64,000 bases of DNA, taken from assembly GCF_001691415.1 (NCBI RefSeq), contig NZ_LRRR01000020.1, positions 1 through 64,000 of the forward strand, written 5' to 3'. The notes below the pieces were generated by a model that saw only the letters and a list, made by a program, of their open reading frames with translations, was not told the DNA's origin and searched no databases. This stretch comes from Pararhodobacter sp. CCB-MM2. Its GTDB lineage: Bacteria > Pseudomonadota > Alphaproteobacteria > Rhodobacterales > Rhodobacteraceae. Position numbers and translations under genes: made by a program. Below, one piece after another: positions 8,520 through 17,120 of this stretch; the first letter of the stretch is position 1; every line of letters starts with the position of its first letter.

Positions 8520-8873
8520 ATGAACCGTGACCAGAGGCTCTATGACCTCGTGCAGATCCTGCGCGACGGCAAGTTGCACACGGCGAGCGAGCTGTCCGAC
8601 CGGATGGGGGTTTCGACCCGGACAATCTGGCGCGACATGGCGATGATGGCGGCGACGGGCATCCCCGTCGAGGGCGAGCGCGGGCTTGGCTATATCCTGC
8701 GCGGGTCGCTGGTCCTGCCGCCGACCGCGTTGACACCGGACGAGGCCACGGTGCTGGGCGAGGCGCTGCGCAGCGTGGCCGAAGATGACAGCCATCCCCG
8801 TCAGCGTGCCGCCCGGACCCTGTTGTACAAGATCGCAACATTGCTACCGCAGGCCGGGCTGGGCGACATCTGA
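8520..8873 (+). CDS. Small DeoR/YafY-type helix-turn-helix regulator without a WYL domain
   Basis: The 117-residue protein opens with an HTH_11 winged helix (residues about 4-60: RLYDLVQILRDGK, ASELSDRMGVSTRTIWRDM). The linker VEGERGLGYILRGS follows, as in YafY-like regulators, then a helical segment ending at residue 117. Full YafY/PafC-type regulators run to 230-330 residues and carry a WYL sensor domain, which is absent; no continuation was seen in any frame downstream. It is therefore either a naturally short form or a truncated one. A perfect palindrome just upstream is a likely binding site. Confidence 0.75.
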   Translation: MNRDQRLYDLVQILRDGKLHTASELSDRMGVSTRTIWRDMAMMAATGIPVEGERGLGYILRGSLVLPPTALTPDEATVLGEALRSVAEDDSHPRQRAARTLLYKIATLLPQAGLGDI

Positions 8874-8980
8874 GCCTTGCTTCCGCCCTTGCACACGCAG
8901 GACGATCCTCACCGATTTACGATATCCGGACGACAGGCGCGGTGCTACGGATTTCACAGTTAACCCGTTCAGGATCGCCC

Positions 8981-9907
8981 ATGATTCGCGCCGTTACCCT
9001 CCCCGCCCTTCTCGTTCTCTCGCTGTCGACCGGCATGGCCCTTGCGCAAACTGACAAGGACCCCGGCCAGCCCGCCAGCGGCGCGGCCCCCCAGCCAACC
9101 GTTCTTGGTCAGGTCGGGGAATGGACCCTGACCCGCTATGGCTCGGCCCAGCAGCCGGCGTTCTGCACCGTCTCGCACATCACCGCGAGCGAGCATGGCC
9201 TGTGGTTCAGCGCCGATGGCGTGAGCACAGCCTTCGGTTTCTCGGCCCTTGGCAGTGCGGCAATCGACACGACGATCCCGGTGACGATCGCGTGGGTCGG
9301 CAACCAGCGCGGCAGCGAGCAGGTCAACATGGTGCTGGATTGGAGCGAGGGTTTCCCGTGGCGCAGCTACCGCGCCTCGAACGCCGAGCCGGACGGGTGG
9401 ATGGATGTGTTCCAGAACGCCTCGTCGATCAGCTTCCGCTATGACGGCGGCATGGCGGGCCAGCAGGAGGCGAGCTTCTCGCTGGCCGGGTCGAGCCGCG
9501 CGATGCGGGCCGCACTGGATTGCGCGATGCCGGGCAATTCCTCCGCGCCAGTGCAGCCCGATGCGGCGACGGCGGCCGCAGCGCCCCGCGTCGCGGGCGA
9601 GCCCTATGTGATCCGCGGCACCTGCCGACTGGTGGTCGAGGGCGTGACCTATATCGACCGGCGCGGCGATTGCCCGATCTGGATGGAGAATGACGGCTCG
9701 GGCGGTTTCTGGATCAACACCGACCGCGAAGGCACGCTGCCCGACTATTTCGCCGAGCTCTCGCCGATGGGGGATGGCACGGCCTCGGGCCATTGGAACG
9801 GCTCGCCCGGCGCGACCCATGCGCAAGGGTTCCTCGGCGAGGATTTCCGCATGGGCGCCGGCGGTTGCTGGATCGGTCAGCGCGCGACGATCTGCGCGGC
9901 GCGGTAA
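8981..9907 (+). CDS. Secreted two-domain protein of unknown function
   Basis: The 308-residue protein starts with a clear signal peptide (IRAVTLPALLVLSLSTGMALAQ, cleavage after AQ). The N-terminal half (residues about 40-180) has two Cys and a FSLAGSSRAMRAALDC ending that loosely resembles IalB-type secreted proteins. The C-terminal half (about 205-308) has several Cys and the pattern GTCRLVVEGVTYIDRRGDC ... CWIGQRATICA, a module I associate with Rhodobacterales periplasmic proteins but cannot name. Paired Cys suggest disulfides in the periplasm. The ATG at 8981 was chosen because it starts the signal peptide. No function is assigned. Confidence 0.7.
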   Translation: MIRAVTLPALLVLSLSTGMALAQTDKDPGQPASGAAPQPTVLGQVGEWTLTRYGSAQQPAFCTVSHITASEHGLWFSADGVSTAFGFSALGSAAIDTTIPVTIAWVGNQRGSEQVNMVLDWSEGFPWRSYRASNAEPDGWMDVFQNASSISFRYDGGMAGQQEASFSLAGSSRAMRAALDCAMPGNSSAPVQPDAATAAAAPRVAGEPYVIRGTCRLVVEGVTYIDRRGDCPIWMENDGSGGFWINTDREGTLPDYFAELSPMGDGTASGHWNGSPGATHAQGFLGEDFRMGAGGCWIGQRATICAAR

Positions 9908-9912
9908 GGGAA

Positions 9913-10052
9913 GCCGGGCAAGCGCCGGCCCGTGGGATGGCGCTGTGACGGCTGGATGGGGCACTTTATCGGGCCAAATCCGCCTGACGGCCGAGCCGCG
10001 CTTGCGGCAACCAAAGCGCCAGCCCGTAGGGGCGGGCCGGCGCTTGCCCGGC
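9913..10052. repeat. Long inverted repeat in a convergent gap, REP/BIME-like
   Basis: Arms 9913-9932 and 10033-10052 are perfect 20-base reverse complements (the left arm starts GCCGGGCAAGCGCCGG). Further partial pairing continues inward (GGCGCT against AGCGCC). About 100 bases lie between the arms, all in the gap between two convergent genes. This looks like a paired dispersed palindrome and could act as a bidirectional transcription block. Confidence 0.6.
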
Positions 10053-10090
10053 GCCTTCGGCTTTTTCCGGGCTGACGGGTGGCAAGCGTG

Positions 10091-11680
10091 TCAGACCTCG
10101 GCCAGCACCCGTTGCGCGTCCACCGCGCCGACCGCCCCACGCACCCAGCCGCGGGCGCCGAAGCGGGTGGCCAACCACTCGCCGGCCAGCGGGCTGTCGG
10201 CCAGCATCACCGCGCCCGTGAGCAACATCGCCAGTGATTCCGCGAACCAGCGGGCTTCGGCTTCCATAGGCAGCCCCGGCCACCGTTCGCGATGCGCCGC
10301 CAGCGCGGTGTCGTAGCGCGGATCAAGCCCCCGCGCGCTGTCCAGCCGGGCGTTGAGCTGGGCCACGGCCTCGGGCTCCTTCACGCAAGAGCGCAGGATA
10401 TCGAGGCAGATCACATTGCCCGACCCTTCCCAGATCGAGTTCAGCGGCGCCTCGCGGTAGAGCATCGGCAGGGGCGTGTCCTCGACGTAGCCCATGCCCC
10501 CCAAGGCCTCCATGCATTCATAGACCATGTTCGGCGCGAGCTTGTTGTTGAGGAACTTCGCCAAGGCCACCGACAGCCGCGCATAGGGTCTACGCGCCGG
10601 ATCGTCGAAGGATCGCGCCACGTCCATCGCCAGCAGGAAGGCTCCCTCGGCCTCGAGCGCGAGGTCGGCCAGCGTCGCGGCCATCAGCGGCTGGTCAATC
10701 AGCGTCTTCTGGAACACCCGCCGCCCGCGCGCCCATTGCACCGCCTCGCCCAAAGCGGCCCGCATGAAACTGGTGGGCGCAATGGCGGTGTCGAGGCGGG
10801 TGTGATGCACCATCTCGATGATCGTCGGCACGCCGCGACCGGGCTCGCCCAGCAGATGGGCATAGGTGCCGTCGTACTCAATCTCGGACGAAGCGTTGGC
10901 CTTGTTCCCCAGCTTGTCCTTCAGCCGCAGGATGGTGAAGGGGTTGCGGGTGCCATCGGGTAGCCAACGCGGCACGAGGAAACAGCTGATCGCCCCGTCG
11001 AGCTGCGCCAAGGTCAGAAACCCGTCGCACATCGGGGCCGAGCAGAACCATTTGTGGCCGTGCAGCCGATAGCCCTCGCCATCCTTGACGGCGGTGGTCG
11101 CATTGGCGCGCACGTCCGAGCCGCCCTGCTTCTCCGTCATCGCCATGCCCAAAGTGGCCGAGCCCTTGCGGTCCACCGACACCCGCGCCGGATCATAGGC
11201 GGGCGCCATCAGCCGGGGCTGCCACAGCGCCGCCAGATCCGGGTTCGCCGACAGCGCCGGGATAGCGGCATAGGTCATGGTCATCGGGCAGCAGACCCCG
11301 GGCTCGACCTGCCCCATCATGAAGTTGATCGCGGCGTGGCGCGCGTGACTGCCGGTCCCGTCCCAAGCGGTAGCGGCATAGCCGGCCTCCATCCCCAGTT
11401 GCATCATGCGGTGATAGCCGGGATGGAAATGCACCTCGTCGATGCGGCGGCCGGAACGGTCGAAGGTCCGCAGTTGCGGCAGCACCGTCTGGGCATCGCG
11501 CGCGGCCTCGCGGACTTCATCCGAGCCCAGCGCGGCGCCCAAGGCCGCCAGCCCGGCGTCCTCGCCCATCAAGCGGCGCAGCGTGGCATCCTGCGCCCAG
11601 GGATCGCGGTGTCGCATCTGCGGCTGGTTGAAAACCTCATGCGTGCCCAAGCGGCTGCGCGGCGCGGCGGCGTCGGTCAT
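10091..11680 (-). CDS. Acyl-CoA dehydrogenase, AidB-like
   Basis: A 529-residue FAD-dependent acyl-CoA dehydrogenase of the AidB/isovaleryl-CoA dehydrogenase type. The N-terminal helical segment THEVFNQPQMRHRDPWAQD is AidB-like. LGMAMTEKQGGSDVRANAT is the FAD-contacting AidB signature, and the C-terminal part holds MLYREAPLNSIWEGSGNV, with the catalytic-region pattern WEGSGNV. AidB is part of the adaptive response to alkylation in E. coli; its role elsewhere is uncertain. The ATG at 11680 has a GGGAGAGAG ribosome-binding site, while the frame stays open far upstream only because of GC richness. The gene appears monocistronic. Confidence 0.88.
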   Translation of the reverse strand: MTDAAAPRSRLGTHEVFNQPQMRHRDPWAQDATLRRLMGEDAGLAALGAALGSDEVREAARDAQTVLPQLRTFDRSGRRIDEVHFHPGYHRMMQLGMEAGYAATAWDGTGSHARHAAINFMMGQVEPGVCCPMTMTYAAIPALSANPDLAALWQPRLMAPAYDPARVSVDRKGSATLGMAMTEKQGGSDVRANATTAVKDGEGYRLHGHKWFCSAPMCDGFLTLAQLDGAISCFLVPRWLPDGTRNPFTILRLKDKLGNKANASSEIEYDGTYAHLLGEPGRGVPTIIEMVHHTRLDTAIAPTSFMRAALGEAVQWARGRRVFQKTLIDQPLMAATLADLALEAEGAFLLAMDVARSFDDPARRPYARLSVALAKFLNNKLAPNMVYECMEALGGMGYVEDTPLPMLYREAPLNSIWEGSGNVICLDILRSCVKEPEAVAQLNARLDSARGLDPRYDTALAAHRERWPGLPMEAEARWFAESLAMLLTGAVMLADSPLAGEWLATRFGARGWVRGAVGAVDAQRVLAEV

Positions 11681-11848
11681 ACTCTCTCTCCCCTTTGGGC
11701 CGGAGCCTGCGCCCGTGCCCCGGGGTGTGGCAAGCATGACCCGGCGTCGGTGTTTCGCCGCCCGGTTGCGGCCACGGGGATTCCCTTTGCCCCCGGTTTC
11801 TGGCAGGGTCTGCCCAGACGGCCCCCAAAGAGGCTGCGAGCAGGTCCC

Positions 11849-12145
11849 ATGAGCAGAAAACGCCCCGCCTTCGGGCCGGTCATCTACTACGCGATCACCG
11901 GCACCTTCGGCGCCTACCTGACCTTTGCCGCCGTGCAGGGGGAATACGGGCTGTTCCGTCGCATCCAGATCGAGGCCGACGCCGCCCAGCTGGAGGTCGA
12001 ACGCGACCGACTGGCCGCCGATCTGTCCGAGATCGAGAACCGCACGCGGCGGCTGTCGGACGAGTACCTGGACCTCGACCTTCTGGACCAACAGGCGCGC
12101 GAAGTGCTGGGCTATGTCCGCGCCGACGAGATTGTCCTACGCTAA
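11849..12145 (+). CDS. Septum formation initiator FtsB/DivIC family protein
   Basis: The 98-residue protein has a short cytoplasmic N-terminus, one TM helix (IYYAITGTFGAYLTFAAVQG) and a periplasmic coiled coil (LEVERDRLAADLSEIENRTRRL). It ends in DLLDQQAREVLGYVRADEIVL, the FtsB/DivIC pattern. FtsB joins FtsL and FtsQ in the division complex. It lies directly before the pdh operon, the usual neighbourhood in alphaproteobacteria. The start is the ATG at 11849, preceded by GAGCAGG. Confidence 0.85.
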   Translation: MSRKRPAFGPVIYYAITGTFGAYLTFAAVQGEYGLFRRIQIEADAAQLEVERDRLAADLSEIENRTRRLSDEYLDLDLLDQQAREVLGYVRADEIVLR

Positions 12146-12319
12146 CAGGATATCCATGCTAGTTTGATCCGCGAACCCTGCCATTTCGGGGGGGCGTCGG
12201 CGTGCGTTGCACAGGGCTGGCAGCAGCCCTGCGGAATTCGCCCTCGCTTTTCGACATGGCTTGGTGTAGTAGATTGTTTAATGCTAAACTATCCCGTACG
12301 CGACCAGGGGGAGGCACCG
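12146..12319. other. Intergenic leader of the pdh operon
   Basis: The 174 bases between ftsB and pdhA include an AT-rich patch (about 12255-12296) with a small inverted repeat GTTTA-ATGC-TAAAC, and GGGGGAGG before the pdhA start. A promoter is likely here, but I could not fix -35/-10 hexamers with confidence. Confidence 0.35.
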
Positions 12320-13309
12320 ATGGCTGCGAGAAAAACCACCGAGAAATCAAACGTCTCGGGTGAGGAACTGCTCAAATATTACCGCGACATGCTTTTGATT
12401 CGACGCTTCGAAGAGAAGGCGGGTCAGCTTTATGGCATGGGCCTGATCGGTGGTTTCTGCCACCTCTACATCGGGCAGGAAGCCGTTGTCGTGGGCCTCG
12501 AGGCTGCGGCCAAGGACGGCGACAAGCGCATCACCTCGTACCGCGACCACGGCCATATGCTGGCCTGTGGCATGGACCCCAAGGGCGTGATGGCCGAGCT
12601 CACGGGCCGCGAAGGCGGATACTCGAAGGGCAAGGGCGGCTCGATGCACATGTTCTCGAAAGAGAAGCATTTCTACGGCGGCCACGGCATCGTCGGCGCG
12701 CAGGTGCCGCTGGGCACCGGTCTTGCCTTCTCGGACAAGTACAAGGGCAACGACAACGTCACCTTCACCTATTTCGGGGACGGCGCGGCGAACCAAGGCC
12801 AGGTCTACGAGAGCTATAACATGGCCGAGCTGTGGAACCTGCCGGTCGTCTACGTGATCGAGAACAACCAATACGCCATGGGCACCTCGACCAAGCGCGC
12901 GACCAAGTCGCCGAACCTGTGGGAGCGCGGTGCGGCCTACGGGATCAAGGGCGAGGCCGTCGACGGCATGGACGTGATGGCGGTCAAAGCCGCGGCGGAG
13001 AAGGCGATTGCCGCCTGCCGCGCGGGCGAAGGCCCCTATATCCTGGAAGTGATGACCTATCGCTACCGTGGCCACTCGATGTCGGACCCGGCCAAGTACC
13101 GGACCCGCGAGGAAGTGCAGAAGATGCGCGAAGAGCGCGACCCGATCGAGCGCGTGCGCGAGATGCTGGTGTCGAGCGGTCAGGCCTCGGACGAGGACCT
13201 GAAAGCCATCGACAAGGAGATCAAGGCGATCGTGAACGAGAGCGCCGAATTCTCGAAAGACAGCCCCGAGCCGTCGCTCGACGAGCTGTGGACCGATATC
13301 TACGCCTGA
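12320..13309 (+). CDS. pdhA: Pyruvate dehydrogenase E1 component subunit alpha
   Basis: PdhA binds thiamine diphosphate and, with PdhB, decarboxylates pyruvate and passes the acetyl group to lipoate. The 329-residue protein shows LIRRFEEKAGQLYGMGLIGGF at the N-terminus (written here in part of the family core). The ThDP motif is GDGAANQG ... ENNQYAMGT, and the phosphorylation-loop equivalent is YRYRGHSMSDP. The ATG at 12320 is preceded by GGGGGAGG. First gene of pdhA-pdhB-pdhC; pdhB starts 12 bases after its stop. Confidence 0.96.
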   Translation: MAARKTTEKSNVSGEELLKYYRDMLLIRRFEEKAGQLYGMGLIGGFCHLYIGQEAVVVGLEAAAKDGDKRITSYRDHGHMLACGMDPKGVMAELTGREGGYSKGKGGSMHMFSKEKHFYGGHGIVGAQVPLGTGLAFSDKYKGNDNVTFTYFGDGAANQGQVYESYNMAELWNLPVVYVIENNQYAMGTSTKRATKSPNLWERGAAYGIKGEAVDGMDVMAVKAAAEKAIAACRAGEGPYILEVMTYRYRGHSMSDPAKYRTREEVQKMREERDPIERVREMLVSSGQASDEDLKAIDKEIKAIVNESAEFSKDSPEPSLDELWTDIYA

Positions 13310-13321
13310 GGGAGGAAACTG

Positions 13322-14695
13322 ATGGCAACGCAAATCCTGATGCCCGCCCTCTCGCCGACGATGGAAGAGGGCACCCTGGCCAAATGGCTGGTCAAAGAGG
13401 GTGACACCGTAACCTCGGGGATGATCATCGCCGAGATCGAGACCGACAAGGCGACGATGGAATTCGAAGCCGTGGACGAAGGTACCGTCGGCAAGATCCT
13501 GATCGCCGAGGGCACCGAGGGCGTGAAAGTGAACACGCCCATCGCGGTTCTGGTCGAAGAAGGCGAAAGCGCCGATGACGTGGAGGCTCCGGCCGCTGCG
13601 GCACCGGCTCCGGCGGCGGAACCCGCGCCGGCTGCGGCGCCCGCCGCTTCGGCCCCTGCGGCTCCGGCCGCACCTGCTGCTGCGCCCACGCCCGATTGGC
13701 CCGAAGGCACCAAGATGAAGTCGATGACCGTGCGGGAAGCCCTGCGCGAGGCCATGGCGGAAGAGATGCGCTCGAACGAGAACGTCTTCCTCATGGGCGA
13801 GGAAGTCGGCGAGTATCAAGGCGCCTACAAGATCAGCCAAGGCCTGCTCGATGAATTCGGCGCGCGCCGGGTGATCGACACGCCGATCACCGAAGCCGGG
13901 TTCGCCGGTCTCGCCGTCGGCGCCGCCTGGGGTGGTCTGAACCCGATCGTCGAGTTCATGACCTTCAACTTCGCGATGCAGGCGATCGACCATCTGATCA
14001 ACTCGGCCGCGAAGACCAACTACATGTCGGGCGGCCAGCTGCCCTGCCCCATCGTCTTCCGCGGTCCGAACGGCGCCGCCGCCCGCGTGGGCGCGCAGCA
14101 CAGCCAGGATTACGCCGCCTGGTACGGCCATGTGCCGGGCCTGAAGGTGGTGATGCCCTATTCGGCAGCTGACGCGAAAGGCCTGCTGAAATCGGCGATC
14201 CGCGACGGCAACCCGGTGGTGTTCCTCGAGAACGAGATCCTCTACGGCCGCACCTTCGAAGTGCCGGACATGGACGATTTCACCGTGCCGATCGGCAAGG
14301 CGCGCATCGCCCGTGAGGGCAAGGACGTGACCATCGTCTCCTTCGGCATCGGCATGACCTATGCGCTGGAAGCGGCCGAGAAGCTGGCCTCTGAGGGCAT
14401 CGACGCCGAGGTCATCGACCTGCGTACGATCCGCCCGATGGACACCGCAACCATCCTCGCCTCGGTGAAGAAGACCAACCGTCTGGTCACCGTCGAGGAA
14501 GGTTTCCCGCAATCCTCGGTCGGCAACTTCATCTCAGCCACCGTGATGATGGAGGCCTTCGACTACCTTGACGCGCCGGTGATCAACCTGTGCGGCAAGG
14601 ACGTGCCGATGCCCTATGCGGCGAATCTCGAGAAACTGGCGCTGGTTACCACCGCCGAGGTGATCGAGGCCGTCAAAAAAGTCACCTATCGCTGA
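13322..14695 (+). CDS. pdhB: Pyruvate dehydrogenase E1 component subunit beta with N-terminal lipoyl domain
   Basis: The 457-residue protein is a fusion. Residues 1-80 are a lipoyl domain with the lipoylated Lys in ETDKATMEF. Then comes an Ala/Pro linker (about 85-125), then the E1-beta transketolase-like domain (MTVREALREAMAEEM, LMGEEVGEYQGAYKI, FGARRVIDTPITEAGFAG). A lipoyl domain on E1-beta is known in Rhodobacter and Rhizobium relatives, so it is expected here. The lipoyl domain is nearly the same as that of PdhC downstream. pdhC begins 10 bases after its stop. Confidence 0.96.
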   Translation: MATQILMPALSPTMEEGTLAKWLVKEGDTVTSGMIIAEIETDKATMEFEAVDEGTVGKILIAEGTEGVKVNTPIAVLVEEGESADDVEAPAAAAPAPAAEPAPAAAPAASAPAAPAAPAAAPTPDWPEGTKMKSMTVREALREAMAEEMRSNENVFLMGEEVGEYQGAYKISQGLLDEFGARRVIDTPITEAGFAGLAVGAAWGGLNPIVEFMTFNFAMQAIDHLINSAAKTNYMSGGQLPCPIVFRGPNGAAARVGAQHSQDYAAWYGHVPGLKVVMPYSAADAKGLLKSAIRDGNPVVFLENEILYGRTFEVPDMDDFTVPIGKARIAREGKDVTIVSFGIGMTYALEAAEKLASEGIDAEVIDLRTIRPMDTATILASVKKTNRLVTVEEGFPQSSVGNFISATVMMEAFDYLDAPVINLCGKDVPMPYAANLEKLALVTTAEVIEAVKKVTYR

Positions 14696-14705
14696 GGAGG
14701 TCATC

Positions 14706-16016
14706 ATGCCCACGGAAATCCTGATGCCCGCCCTGTCGCCCACCATGGAAGAGGGCACGCTGGCCAAATGGCTGGTCAAAGAGGGTGATACGGTCAGCTC
14801 GGGCGATGTCATCGCCGAGATCGAGACCGACAAGGCGACGATGGAATTCGAAGCCGTCGACGAAGGCGTCATCGGCAAGATCCTGATCGCGGAAGGCAGC
14901 GAAGGGGTGAAGGTCAACACCCCGATCGCCGTACTGCTGGAAGAGGGCGAAAGCGCCGATGCCATCGGGTCTGCGCCCAAGGCGGAAGCCAAGGCCGAGG
15001 CCCCTGCCCCGGCTGTCGCTCAGGCCGCGGCCCCTGCTGCGGCTCCGGCCGCCGCGCCGGCTCCGGTCGCGGATGGCAAGCGCGTCTTCGCCTCGCCGCT
15101 GGCCCGTCGCATCGCCGCGGACAAGGGGCTGGACCTGAGCCAGCTCAAGGGCTCGGGCCCGCATGGCCGCATCGTGAAAGCGGATGTCGAGAACGCGACC
15201 GCCACGCCGAAAGCGGCAGCTCCGGTGGCGGCGACTTCTGCCCCGGCAGCGGCGGCGGCTCCGGCCAAGGCCGCGATGGCCACGGGTCCGGATGCCAACA
15301 CCGTGATGAAGATGTTCGAGGGCCGCGACTTCGAAGAGGTCAAGCTCGACGGCATGCGCAAGACGGTGGCCGCGCGCCTGACCGAAGCCAAGCAGACCAT
15401 CCCGCATTTCTACCTGCGCCGCTCGGTGCAGCTGGATGCGCTGATGAAGTTCCGCGCGCAGCTGAATGGTCAGTTGGAAAGCCGTGGTGTGAAGCTGTCG
15501 GTCAACGACTTCATCATCAAGGCCTGCGCGATGGCCCTGCAGAAGGTGCCGGATGCCAATGCCGTCTGGGCCGGCGACCGGATGCTGAAGCTGAAGCCCT
15601 CGGACCTCGCAGTCGCGGTGGCCGTGGATGGCGGCCTGTTCACCCCGGTGATCAAGGACGCCCATCTGAAGTCGCTCTCGGCCCTCTCGGCCGAGATGAA
15701 GGACCTCGCCACCCGCGCCCGCAACCGCAAGCTCGCGCCGCATGAATATGTCGGCGGCAGCTTCGCGATCTCCAACCTCGGGATGTTCGGCATCGAGAAT
15801 TTCGACGCCGTGATCAACCCGCCGCATGGCTCGATCCTGGCCGTCGGCGCGGGGATCAAGCAGCCGGTGGTCAAGGCGGATGGCGAGATCGGCGTTGCGA
15901 CGGTGATGTCGATGACCCTCTCGGTCGATCACCGCGTGATCGATGGCGCACTGGGGGCCGAGTTCCTCGGGGCGATCATCGAGAACCTCGAGAACCCGAT
16001 GGCCATGCTGGCCTGA
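14706..16016 (+). CDS. pdhC: Dihydrolipoyllysine-residue acetyltransferase (E2) of pyruvate dehydrogenase
   Basis: The E2 core moves the acetyl group from lipoate to CoA. Domains in the 436 residues: a lipoyl domain (about 1-80, Lys in ETDKATMEF), an Ala/Pro linker, the E1/E3-binding domain (VFASPLARRIAADKGLDL ... GSGPHGRIVKADV, about 120-158), a second linker, and the catalytic domain, which ends with the active-site motif SVDHRVIDGALGAEF. No E3 (lpd) follows; a terminator does. Dihydrolipoamide dehydrogenase must therefore be encoded elsewhere. Confidence 0.96.
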   Translation: MPTEILMPALSPTMEEGTLAKWLVKEGDTVSSGDVIAEIETDKATMEFEAVDEGVIGKILIAEGSEGVKVNTPIAVLLEEGESADAIGSAPKAEAKAEAPAPAVAQAAAPAAAPAAAPAPVADGKRVFASPLARRIAADKGLDLSQLKGSGPHGRIVKADVENATATPKAAAPVAATSAPAAAAAPAKAAMATGPDANTVMKMFEGRDFEEVKLDGMRKTVAARLTEAKQTIPHFYLRRSVQLDALMKFRAQLNGQLESRGVKLSVNDFIIKACAMALQKVPDANAVWAGDRMLKLKPSDLAVAVAVDGGLFTPVIKDAHLKSLSALSAEMKDLATRARNRKLAPHEYVGGSFAISNLGMFGIENFDAVINPPHGSILAVGAGIKQPVVKADGEIGVATVMSMTLSVDHRVIDGALGAEFLGAIIENLENPMAMLA

Positions 16017-16038
16017 TCCTGCCCCAACAGAAACGCAG

Positions 16039-16068
16039 AACGGCCGCTCCTTCCGGGGCGGCCGTTTT
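16039..16068 (+). terminator. Rho-independent terminator after pdhC
   Basis: A 12-bp stem with one G-T pair (AACGGCCGC TCC / GGGGCGGCCGTT), loop TTCC, then TTTT. It closes the pdh operon, facing the convergent cysE. Confidence 0.85.
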
Positions 16069-16248
16069 GATTCTGGGTTTCAGAATATCGACATTCTGCA
16101 CTCGGCATGCCTTGCACTAGCGCAGAAATGTCACTTTCCCAACATTGCCCCAAAGGCCTGACCTTCGCCCTTTCACTTTGTCGGAAATACTCGCGGGGGA
16201 TCCAAGGGGGCAGCCAGCCCACTTGGCCGCGCTCTCGACAAGCGGGCG

Positions 16249-17052
16249 TCAGTTCTTGAAGCGGTGATCCATCGACAGCGCAGGCTGGGCGCAACCTGCC
16301 TCGCCGACGATCTTGGCAGGAATGCCAGCGACGGTCTTGCAAGGCGGCACATCGGCCAGCACGACCGACCCCGCGGCAATCCGCGAATTGGCCCCGACGG
16401 TGATGTTGCCCAGCACCTTCGCACCGGCGCCGATCAGGACGCCGTCACCAATCTTCGGATGACGGTCGCCGTCTTCCTTGCCGGTGCCACCCAGCGTCAC
16501 CGAATGGAGCATCGAGACGTTGTCGCCGACCACGGCCGTCTCGCCGATGACGATGGAATGCGCGTGGTCGATCATGATGCCCTTGCCGATCCGGGCGGCG
16601 GGATGGATGTCGATACCGAACATCTCCGAGATGCGCATCTGCACGAACAGCGCCATGTCGCGGCGACCGGAATCCCACAGCCAATGGCCAACGCGGTAGG
16701 CCTGCACGGCCTGGTAGCCTTTGAAATACATCACCGGCTGCAGAAGACGGTGGCAGGCCGGGTCGCGCTCGTGCACGGCGACAAGGTCGGCACGCGCCGC
16801 CTCGCCCAGCCAAGGGGCGGCGGCATAGGCCTCTTCGGCGATCTCGCGGAGGATCTGCTCGCTGATCTCGGCCGAGGAGAGTTTCAGCGCGAAGCGATAG
16901 GCCAGCGCGCGCTCCATCGTCGGATGGTGAAGCAGATTGTTGTGCATGACCCCGCCGAGAAGCGGCTCGTCCTGCACGACTTCACGGGCCTCGTCACAGA
17001 TGCGCTGCCAGACCGGGTCGAATTGCGAAAGGCGGGCTTTGATCTCGGGCAT
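16249..17052 (-). CDS. cysE: Serine O-acetyltransferase
   Basis: CysE makes O-acetylserine from serine and acetyl-CoA, the first step of cysteine synthesis. The 267-residue protein has the N-terminal helical domain (FDPVWQRICDEAREVVQDEP) and a left-handed beta-helix of hexapeptide repeats. Key features are DIHPAARIGKGIMIDHA (catalytic His/Asp), HSVTLGGTGK (acetyl-CoA loop) and DRHPKIGDGVLIGAGAKVLG. It is downstream of and in the same direction as the GTA cluster; cysE as a GTA neighbour fits what I know of Rhodobacterales, though I could not check it. Confidence 0.95.
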   Translation of the reverse strand: MPEIKARLSQFDPVWQRICDEAREVVQDEPLLGGVMHNNLLHHPTMERALAYRFALKLSSAEISEQILREIAEEAYAAAPWLGEAARADLVAVHERDPACHRLLQPVMYFKGYQAVQAYRVGHWLWDSGRRDMALFVQMRISEMFGIDIHPAARIGKGIMIDHAHSIVIGETAVVGDNVSMLHSVTLGGTGKEDGDRHPKIGDGVLIGAGAKVLGNITVGANSRIAAGSVVLADVPPCKTVAGIPAKIVGEAGCAQPALSMDHRFKN

Positions 17053-17120
17053 GGCGCATCTCCGGGGTTCGTCTATTTCGCAAAATAGCGATCCCGCGGA
17101 AGATTTCCAGTGGCCGAGGC

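Noticed and set aside
12347..14512. A 721-codon open frame on the minus strand across pdhA and pdhB
   Set aside because: Shadow of the pdh genes; the translated sequence is His/Arg/Gly-rich and has no recognisable domain.
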